Origin: Cephalothrix spiralis
Lineage: Eukaryota; Nemertea; Palaeonemertea; Archinemertea; Cephalotrichidae
DNA length: 13,560 nt
Direction: 5' to 3'
NCBI GenBank assembly: GCA_032353305.1
Contig: JAUCNG010124431.1
Coordinates: forward strand, 1-13,560
Shown here: one piece after another, positions 8,801 to 13,560 of the stretch
Layout: each line of letters opens with the position of its first letter
Numbering within the stretch: the stretch's first letter is position 1
The notes under the pieces: generated by a model
The model's input: only the letters and a program-made list of their open reading frames with translations
Told to the model about the DNA's origin: nothing
Databases searched by the model: none
Program-made: the position numbers and the translations under genes

Positions 8801-11449
8801 TCGGAAATATTCGGAGGTGCGAGTAGGAGCGATTACATTGCTTCTTATATTTTATTCACGAGAAAACGTAGAATTCAAGCTACGTGTATTATTAAGTGGA
8901 CCTCGGAAAGTATGAGAAAAATATTAGCGAAGTTAACCGTAGAACAAAATAAATTGGACCTACCCACCCCTATAAATGAACCCCTGGCTCTACTTACTTT
9001 TAATTTTATCTTCTTCAGATCCGTTAGGGTAGCAGGTGCGGTGGTCACCGCCGTGTCCAAAGTGTCCGCCAGTACAAGTCCACTCTTGCTTTGTGTAAAT
9101 GTTGCCAGGGAGGAGCATCTTGCAACCACATTTAAAGCCTGGATCCACACAATGTTTTCGATAGTCCGCGTAGTTTTTGAGTGTTGCGGGACCATTGGCG
9201 CCGAGACAAATGCAAGTCGGCCTGAAAAAATATATAAATGCTCATATCTTCTGCATGTTAATTATTAACACAAAAGAGGGTTGCTATAGGGTGGCACAAA
9301 AAAACCAAAGTTTGGAGAATCCTGATCGGCTGTTGTCATATTTTTACTTTACCTTTAGTAAGTTTGAATACCGAATTTCAGGTCCCTATGACCTTTGGAA
9401 AAGGTCGCTCAATTCCGAGTAATTTGTAGCACCAACATAATACCGAAGTGCCATTTGTCATATTTTCAATAATCAAAATCAAGCAATTAGTGTTACCGCT
9501 TGATGAGGCGTCTCAAAAATTGACAGTTTTTAGTTTGGTCACTTCTGATAAGAATAGAAAAAAAATACACGTATTTTTGAATTCCTTGGGCCCAAAACAA
9601 TGGGGTATATCAAAGTTTTTATTTTCCTAGCACAATTTTGTCCGAGTTACGAGTGATCTGTACGCGGCATGCGAATTTTTGATCACTCATAACTTGGACA
9701 AAAATTGTTTTAGAAACATAAAACTTTGACCTACCCTATGGTTTTCGAGCCCAAGGAATTCAAAAATAACAGTATTTTTTTTCTATCTCTATTTCTAGCC
9801 CAAACTAAAAAACGATTTTTGACACCGCGCCGCATCAAAGCGGTAACACTATCAACCTAAAAAATCCTCCCTATTGCAATTTTTTGTTCCGCTTTTTCCG
9901 TCCTTGGAACCGCAGATTTCTTCCGATCATTATTGATCGAGTTAAAAATATATATACTCTTGTTCAGAGTTCTACTATATTTTTGGGTGATGAACTTTGG
10001 GTACATCTTGTATATTTACCCAAATAATCAGGTGCATTTTACAAATTGGGAGATTTTTTATGTTGGTAATTGGTATTCACACAAATGACCGGAAGTAGAA
10101 ATAGTAGTCTGATACCATAATATTTAATACTTACTGAATTTTACAGATACCATCCAATGTCAAATGATTTTCTTGATATTTGTCGTCATCACATCTGAAG
10201 CATGATGCAGATCCTGGGTCATCAGTTCGACAAATGTTTATTCCATACCCAGGTTCACATCCCTTATCCAATGGCTTGCAACACCTCGATAAATCACCAT
10301 TTTCGGGGCTAACTTTCTTGGTACCCGATAGACAAGTTGTAGGTCTACCAGTTACCTACAGCACAAAAAGGTACATATAAGAGTATTATCTGCAGATTAA
10401 CCACAAATTAATGAGCTGGTTTTATTTTGGTAAAAATCTGCTCTGTGCCAAAATCCTCCGACGCAGAGGTGAGATAAAAGTATGTATTGGTGATTTTAAT
10501 TAAACTGTTGGATCTGTCACTGTTAAAATGTCTGGGTGGTTTGAATGGGAGATTTTCACATATTTTATAGGTGATTTTAATTGTTAATAGTGTTAAACAA
10601 CATCTAGGTGATAACATCAAAAATGATTTTCAGGTGATTTTACCAAAAAATCGGCCTAACGCCAGTGACTAGATATCAAAGGATACCAGGTGAAAAACAC
10701 CAACTGGGAAATATGTTTGATTCTTTCCCATGTAGATACAAAATACGGCAATACCCTAACATGTGAAAAACATCGAAATGTTTTAAAAGTGAGAAACAGT
10801 AAAAATCATACCATTAGAATATTGAAAACGGCCGCTACCAATAGGGTTACTATCGCATTCTCCATAATCTAAAAAATATAAAATACAAACATCAGACAAT
10901 AATTAATTAGTATAGTTAAGATGTTCATGATATAGCATATGTAGGCCTACGTTAATTTAAAAGCACGACAGTACATGTATGTATATATAACAAGTTGAAT
11001 TTACGTTTATGTCAAGAAAAACAACGCAAGCACTTTGAGACTGAGTTCTAATCTTCTAACATGCGAGTCCAATGTATAAGATCGAATGGACTATGGCGAT
11101 CTATTGAGCCATATTTATTCTTTTATGGTAATTTACCATTTAGCCATTTACCCTTGCTACATACAAAGATAGTGCATTTGTTCAAAAAATTATAGTTTGC
11201 GATGTTTTCAAATGGTGGCGCATAGTGACGTGATCGTAGTTTTTTATCGGACTTATCGATTAATAAAACCAATGAATCATATGCCAGGACACTACTGTGT
11301 GTATGAGACTTACGAGCTTTTTTGGTTGTTAAGATCATTAGAAAATAAATAGACTTGATAAAGATCTGAACATCATTTGCGATATCAAATCAACTGAGAA
11401 ATCAACAATAATCAACAATGCGAAAACAATACTTTTACTTTCTTACCAT
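2684..11449 (-). CDS. TNF receptor superfamily death receptor, spliced gene, 10 coding exons
   Basis: The CDS joins 11449-11447, 10868-10812, 10355-10135, 9221-8998, 6825-6505, 6116-5997, 5057-4908, 4088-4005, 3686-3612 and 2859-2684. Every intron is GT-AG, every phase agrees, and the frame is open throughout for 476 residues to TGA at 2686-2684. Domain order is signal peptide (about 1-23), TNFR-type cysteine-rich domain (28-91), second Cys-rich segment (97-157), Pro/Thr stalk with N-glycosylation sequons at 160, 169 and 194, transmembrane helix (about 212-236) followed by KRR, death domain (about 285-360), and a Gln/Glu-rich tail with candidate TRAF-binding motifs at 384-389 and 404-408. From family knowledge, such receptors sit in the plasma membrane, bind TNF-type ligands as trimers and recruit death-domain adaptors or TRAFs. 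I cannot assign it to a named vertebrate member; ligand and orthology are unknown. The exon model is firm because seven independent phase matches hold; exact family placement is inferred. Confidence 0.87.
2860..3611 (-). other. Intron 9
   Basis: The intron has a GTACGT donor and a TTTATAG acceptor. It contains the 23-bp tandem duplication at 3285-3330 and a plus-strand open frame (3362-3652) that overlaps exon 9 antisense and looks spurious. I see no further copy of the exon 8/9 module in it. Confidence 0.75.
3285..3330. repeat. 23-bp tandem duplication in intron 9
   Basis: Two exact copies of a 23-base unit (3285-3307 and 3308-3330) begin GCTAAATTAG and end CAGCTTTTA. They are followed by GCTA, the start of a third unit. 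Confidence 0.85.
3612..3686 (-). CDS. Receptor exon 9: tail exon copy B with PTQET TRAF motif
   Basis: The acceptor is TTCATTGTAG (ending 3687) and the donor is GTACGT (from 3611). It encodes residues 395-418 in phase 1-1. It is nine bases shorter than exon 8, an in-frame difference of three codons. It contains P-T-Q-E-T at 404-408, which fits the TRAF1/2/3/5 consensus (P/S/A/T)x(Q/E)E and differs from the CD40 PVQET site by one residue. It is symmetric in phase, so it could be skipped without breaking the frame. Confidence 0.78.
4005..4088 (-). CDS. Receptor exon 8: tail exon copy A with TRAF6-type motif
   Basis: The acceptor is TTCTATTGCAG (ending 4089) and the donor is GTACGT (from 4004). 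It encodes residues 367-393 in phase 1-1, beginning ERLQIEQM and rich in Gln and Glu. The stretch QEPPIEAQD contains P-I-E-A-Q-D at 384-389, which fits the TRAF6 consensus PxExx(aromatic/acidic). It is homologous to exon 9: ERLQIEQM aligns with ERMRTEQM, and the splice sites are also alike. Function is inferred from motif fit only. Confidence 0.78.
4089..4907 (-). other. Intron 7 with GC-rich degenerate repeats
   Basis: The intron contains three degenerate copies of CCGGACCCGGA (4200-4210, 4230-4240, 4371-4381), each in an AAAAA-rich setting. It also contains small hairpins GGGGTTTACCCC (4621-4632) and GGGACAGCGTCCC (4640-4652), and a direct repeat around CTTATCAGAATCGGGAAAA (about 4699-4718) and CTTATCGGAATCGGGAAAA (about 4781-4799). 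Base composition is unlike the surrounding AT-rich intron DNA, so this is probably decayed transposon sequence. Confidence 0.5.
4908..5057 (-). CDS. Receptor exon 7: death domain, second half
   Basis: The acceptor is CTATTTTCAG (ending 5058) and the donor is GTAAAT (from 4907). It encodes residues 317-365 in phase 1-1. The run VNDVLNKYIIATNGGDYTRL, then ISFLYEADRKDDQCQNDIRR and KI matches death-domain helices 4 to 6: the L-x-x-(W/Y) helix, the G-x-x-(Y)-x-x-L-x-x-x-L helix and a terminal Ile-rich helix. Tyr327 stands where Trp is usual. Together with exon 6 the domain is about 80 residues, normal for the family. It would bind death-domain adaptors at the inner face of the membrane. Confidence 0.82.
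5058..5996 (-). other. Intron 6 with a GC-rich hairpin
   Basis: GACCCGGCCCTCGTC (5332-5346) pairs perfectly with 5390-5404 across 43 bases. Flanking GGGGG/CCCCCTGATT segments (about 5166-5180 and 5350-5362) are also roughly inverted. Further down, AAAAATTTACAAAGTG occurs near 5747-5760 and again at about 5852-5868. These look like remnants of repeats; I see no exon here. Confidence 0.5.
5997..6116 (-). CDS. Receptor exon 6: death domain, first half
   Basis: The acceptor is CGATTTCAG (ending 6117) and the donor is GTAAAA (from 5996). It encodes residues 277-315 in phase 1-1. The segment KFAALFKMLASSL followed by QVGDIESIVMQAN fits death-domain helices 1 and 2 and the start of helix 3, that is, a hydrophobic amphipathic helix and then the xxDIexI pattern. 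The Trp usual in helix 1 is not present; Phe and Leu occupy the region. The call rests on combination with exon 7. Confidence 0.8.
6481..6493 (-). terminator. Intronic stop codon and AATAAA just past exon 5
   Basis: Minus-strand read-through of the exon 5 donor meets TAG at 6493-6491 and then AATAAA at 6486-6481. A second AATAAA lies near 6403-6398, also in intron 5. These could end a short transcript encoding the ectodomain, membrane helix and juxtamembrane region without the death domain. The signals are visible; their use is inferred. Confidence 0.35.
6505..6825 (-). CDS. Receptor exon 5: stalk, transmembrane helix and juxtamembrane region
   Basis: The acceptor is TTCATTTTCAG (ending 6826) and the donor is GTAAGT (from 6504). 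It encodes residues 170-275. The first forty are a Pro/Thr-rich stalk with one Cys and an NDT sequon; an NIT sequon at 169 spans the exon 4/5 junction. The transmembrane helix runs from about MLLIVIVAVLILLIIIASAV to VYI, residues 212-236, and is followed by the basic stop-transfer KRRDRMRK. The topology is therefore type I, with the later exons in the cytoplasm. Reading through the donor adds Lys-Ser-Tyr and a TAG stop at 6493-6491, which is a possible alternative end. Confidence 0.87.
6826..8997 (-). other. Intron 4, largest intron
   Basis: At about 2.2 kb, this intron separates the cysteine-rich exons from the membrane exon. It holds the foldback element at 7905-8246. I looked on the minus strand for an additional phase 1-1 cysteine-rich exon and found none I could support. 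The remaining sequence is AT-rich with no recognisable feature. Confidence 0.7.
7905..8246. mobile_element. Foldback/MITE-like element in intron 4
   Basis: The left arm 7905-8069 starts CACTTCCTTCAGTGTCAAAT. The right arm 8110-8246 is its reverse complement with indels and ends GACACTGAAGGAAGTG. The inner ends CTTTTGAGGCAGAAATAAG and CTTATTTCTGCCTCAAAAG pair around a 40-base loop. Open frames here are by-products of the repeat. No target duplication was identified. Confidence 0.7.
8998..9221 (-). CDS. Receptor exon 4: second, divergent cysteine-rich segment
   Basis: The acceptor is TTTTTTCAG (ending 9222) and the donor is GTAAGT (from 8997). It encodes residues 95-168. Cysteines lie at 97, 99, 118, 125, 127, 143 and 157. 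The order CxC, then YADYRKHC, then CGC, PGN and a later Cys loosely resembles the second half of TNFR repeats, but the spacing is not canonical. It could be a degenerate cysteine-rich domain. NGS at 160-162 is a glycosylation sequon near the end. The reading frame is fixed by the phases of exons 3 and 5. A longer open frame of 106 codons on the same strand is out of phase and is not used. Confidence 0.8.
9222..10134 (-). other. Intron 3
   Basis: This intron, about 0.9 kb, is mostly occupied by the foldback element at 9489-9850. Possible outer ends of a larger element are TATAGGGTGGCACAAA (from 9285) and, inverted, TACAAGATGTACCCAAA (ending about 10012). Their similarity to each other is only moderate, so a TA-flanked element is a weak suggestion. 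Confidence 0.55.
9489..9850. mobile_element. Large foldback/MITE-like element in intron 3
   Basis: Two arms of about 170 bases (9489-9658 and 9681-9850) are reverse complements with scattered mismatches, separated by a 22-base centre. The outer ends are AGTGTTACCGCTT and its complement. Shared inner blocks include TTTTTGAATTCCTTGGGC and GAGTGATC/GATCACTC. It has no coding capacity. Within the pre-mRNA it would form a long hairpin. Confidence 0.75.
10135..10355 (-). CDS. Receptor exon 3: TNFR-type cysteine-rich domain
   Basis: The acceptor is TGTGCTGTAG (ending 10356) and the donor is GTAAGT (from 10134). The exon encodes residues 21-93 plus two bases of codon 94. Cysteines fall at 28, 45, 46, 53, 62, 72, 75 and 91. 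The spacing CC-x6-C-xPGxG-x4-C-x9-C-xx-C followed by an Asp/Tyr stretch is the pattern of a TNF receptor cysteine-rich domain, including the C-x-PG-xG turn and the CxxC before the aromatic residue. It is extracellular and would be part of the ligand-binding region. This is the best-conforming cysteine-rich repeat in the protein. Confidence 0.85.
10356..10811 (-). other. Intron 2 with a degenerate GGTGATTTTA repeat
   Basis: GGTGATTTTA occurs at about 10489, 10570 and 10633 (plus-strand reading), the first two followed by ATT. A roughly inverted pair TTTTGGTAAAAATC (about 10425) and GATTTTACCAAAA (about 10636) frames them. This may be a small decayed element. Confidence 0.4.
10812..10868 (-). 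CDS. Receptor exon 2: signal peptide
   Basis: The exon follows a T-rich tract ending in AG at 10870-10869 and ends at ATG before the donor GTATGA (10811-10806). It encodes I-MENAIVTLLVAAVFNILM, residues 2-20: a short N-region and a hydrophobic core typical of a secretory signal peptide, with cleavage likely a few residues into exon 3 (around VTG). It is 57 bases with phase 0 at both ends. If the ATG in exon 1 were not used, the ATG at 10865-10863 (A at -3, G at +4) would start a 474-residue protein with the same signal peptide. Confidence 0.8.
10869..11446 (-). other. Intron 1
   Basis: The intron begins at donor GTAAGA right after the start ATG and ends in a T-rich acceptor. An open frame of 71 codons on the minus strand (11338-11123) lies wholly inside and shows no recognisable domain. 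Nothing else is supported. Confidence 0.6.
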
Positions 11450-11550
11450 TTTACGGTAGTTCTCCAAAAGTCCAAATTCTATCCAGCAATTAACAGTAAA
11501 ATACAAGAATCTACAATCTACAATCACGTATAGATATTCCCTGAAACACG
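11447..11550 (-). other. Exon 1: 5' UTR ending in the start codon
   Basis: On the minus strand this roughly 100-base stretch follows the TATA box and contains no other ATG. Its last three bases are ATG (11449-11447), directly followed by the donor GTAAGA. Spliced to exon 2 this gives ATG ATT ATG GAG, so the first AUG of the mRNA is in frame with the receptor. The start has A at -3 (AAAATG). The 5' end at 11550 is estimated from the TATA spacing and is not visible as such. Confidence 0.6.
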
Positions 11551-11571
11551 TGCGGCAGTATGAACACCGGC

Positions 11572-11636
11572 TTTATATAAGGTTCTATTCTTGTACATGC
11601 GAGATCACATGATTATTTTTAGCGAATCGGGATTGG
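11572..11636 (-). promoter_or_regulatory. Core promoter: TATA box with upstream CCAAT box
   Basis: On the minus strand TATATAAA lies at 11579-11572, about 30 bases before the expected start of transcription near 11550. CCAAT lies at 11636-11632, about 85 bases before that start. Both spacings are typical of animal TATA promoters. An E-box-like palindrome TCACATGA lies between them (11605-11612), and CACGTG (11547-11552) sits at the expected start site. The elements are directly visible; their use is inferred from position relative to the receptor's first exon. Confidence 0.6.
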
Positions 11637-11649
11637 AATGGATTTTTTT

Positions 11650-13560
11650 CCTACGGACGCGCAACAGCAAATTCGTCCCTCGCGTAGGCTGTATGTGGGA
11701 GGGGTTATTGTTTGAAAATCATAAGACGGTAACGAGCAGGAAACCAGTTTAGGCTAGATTACCTCGTTAATGAATGTAGAACGATTAAGATTGGAATTCT
11801 AACATATTCTTTAAAAGCATATTAGAAAATCGTATATTCTAGCATACGTATATACTTCATGGACGGCCCAGGCCCTTAAAACCTTGAGCAAGGATTATAA
11901 ATTGAATTTGGCCTCTAGCCAGTGAATCAGATCATTAAAATAATCTTTAATTAGCGGTGGTAAGATCCATCAGAAATAAACAGCCATTATTTGATGCCCA
12001 CAGTCAATAACTATAGGGCCTACCTATTATAGTCAATTCATCAATTGTGGCAATTATACTGGTCACGTGACGTGAATCTATAGTTACAAGTATCGATTTT
12101 AAACATTTTTTCAATGACACCAGGCACCTATATCAAGGTATATGGATTGAATAGATACGAAATCAAAATTAGTATACGTGTCATGTACAGTACAGTGTTT
12201 TTGTATATTAGGCCTACTAAGATTGTTTGCTAATATGTTGGCCTACACGTTAAATTGCATATGGATTTATCATTTGAATTTCAGGAATACCGCAAAAAAA
12301 GGTTTGCATAAGTTAAGGAGCAACTGTATCTCAGTATTTTTAGAGTAAATATATTCCGAGATCTTCTGAATGGAAATTCTCCTAGCTTTCTAAATATATA
12401 GCAGCATAGATTAATCGAATAACATGATATTATTGTATTTCAAAAATATATATAGGTTAAAACAGGTCCAACAAACACAGATTATTACCAAAATCAACTG
12501 TGACTCTGTGAGCTTTCAGTCAATTCAACATTATTCAGACAGTATATTTAACTCTGCAATTATTAACCTAAATCCTTTATCTAAATTGTGTTAAATAATA
12601 TTTTTTTATATTCAACCAAAGAAATGTCAATTCGACCAAATTGGGTTCGACGGAAATGTCCATTTGACGAAATGTTTTTGAAAAAGGTTTTAGATTCTCC
12701 CTAGTTATTCAATCAATTGTTTTTGGAAGACCTAAAACTACAAGATTATCAATCAGCTAATTCAATTAATCTTTACTGTTTACAGTACCAAACTACTGAT
12801 TCCCGTAGTCTATCTTGAATCACATTTTATACCATTGAATTGTCGTTCAATTATATACAAACAAAATAGATATACATGTACATGTAACGTTAACTGTTAA
12901 AAAGTTTCCATATATACCCGGTAGGCATACTTCGATATGATTACTGTTAAAAATAACGAAGATACAGATGTTTACTGACGGCCTAGCTTATATTAATTTA
13001 AATACACTACGCATTAATATTACCTTGTTTGTGGATGATACCAAGGATGACATAAAACTGGATATATCAATTTGCCTATTTCTGTTCACAAACACCCTGA
13101 AAGATAAATCAAGTTGTCATTGGTATGCAATAAAACAGCAAAGATCCATTTTGAGAAAAACAACAAAATAATAGATATGTATACTTTAAGGTGACCAGAG
13201 ATATCAGATTGAGACGCTTTCGGCTGTTTTATAAATACTACATGTACATTAAAAGTATTATTAGTGAAAATAGTCTATTTAAATTATACAAGTATTAAGA
13301 TTACTTTTTTTTAAACCTAAAGGGTATTTTTTAGAAATATCAGTTTTTAATTACTCTATGCGTGAGTTTAAAATAGTTTTCCCATATATAAATGTAGGCT
13401 ATCAACTTAACTTTTACATTTGTATATATCATGATTACACATACAAAGATTTAAAGAATGTGTAACAGAATCATATGAAAGCAATATATATAACATCACT
13501 TTATTTTAGATAAAGGAAAACATGCACAGCCCAGGTCCTTGATTCTTATTCAGAATACAG
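11650..13560. other. Upstream intergenic region, no supported gene
   Basis: The region is AT-rich with scattered TACATGTA and TAGGCCTA words. It has a perfect TCACGTGA palindrome at 12063-12070 and the 16-base repeat at 12606-12674. The 67-codon open frame at 12968-13171 has no recognisable features. I see no splice-consistent coding exon on either strand. Confidence 0.5.
12606..12674. repeat. Degenerate 16-bp tandem repeat
   Basis: Successive units AAATGTCAATTCGACC (12622-12637), AAATTGGGTTCGACGG (12638-12653) and AAATGTCCATTTGACG (12654-12669) keep a 16-base period. They are flanked by partial units on both sides. Confidence 0.6.

Noticed and set aside
8875-9195. 106-codon minus-strand open frame over exon 4
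   Set aside because: It is out of phase with exons 3 and 5 and loses the cysteine pattern; the phase-consistent frame continues the receptor.
8795-9268. Longest open frame in the window, 157 codons on the plus strand
   Set aside because: It lies antisense to receptor exon 4 and its splice sites, has no recognisable domain, and is best explained as a shadow of the coding exon.
1-13560. CRISPR arrays, tRNA or rRNA genes, bacterial operons
   Set aside because: No spaced direct repeats of CRISPR type, no cloverleaf or rRNA cores, and the gene structure is clearly that of an intron-rich animal.

Overview
This is eukaryotic genomic DNA. It is AT-rich, has long GT-AG introns, and carries no bacterial-style gene packing. 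Over-represented TACATGTA and TAGGCCTA words, several foldback or MITE-type repeats and the gene content suggest a marine invertebrate animal, such as an echinoderm, hemichordate, amphioxus or mollusc. The phylum cannot be fixed from this window.

The main content is one apparently complete gene on the minus strand, spanning about 11550 down to about 2415. I assembled it by joining GT-AG splice sites whose phases all agree: a short 5' exon ending in the start ATG, then nine further coding exons. It encodes a 476-residue type I membrane protein. The order is signal peptide (exon 2), TNF-receptor-type cysteine-rich domain (exon 3), a second divergent cysteine-rich segment (exon 4), a Pro/Thr stalk with one transmembrane helix and a basic juxtamembrane stretch (exon 5), a death domain (exons 6 and 7), and a post-death-domain tail (exons 8 to 10). 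This is the architecture of a TNF receptor superfamily death receptor. Exons 8 and 9 are a tandem exon duplication. One copy carries a TRAF6-type PxExx(acidic) motif and the other a PTQET motif that closely resembles the CD40 TRAF2/3 site, so the receptor may combine death-domain and TRAF signalling.

Upstream of the first exon, in the correct minus-strand spacing, there is a TATA box and a CCAAT box. Downstream of the stop there is an AATAAA signal. If the exon 5 donor is not used, the frame ends after three codons, and an AATAAA follows almost immediately. That layout could yield a membrane-anchored isoform lacking the death domain.

The flanks and introns hold repeats. Positions 134-645 are a foldback element whose arms are built of 16-bp subrepeats around a degenerate telomere-like (CCCTAA) core. 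Positions 1620-1800 are a short inverted-repeat element with TTAA at both ends. Positions 1919-2099 are another inverted-repeat element. Large foldback elements sit in intron 4 (7905-8246) and intron 3 (9489-9850). Small tandem repeats lie at 814-878, 3285-3330 and 12606-12674. In 11650-13560 I see no supported gene.
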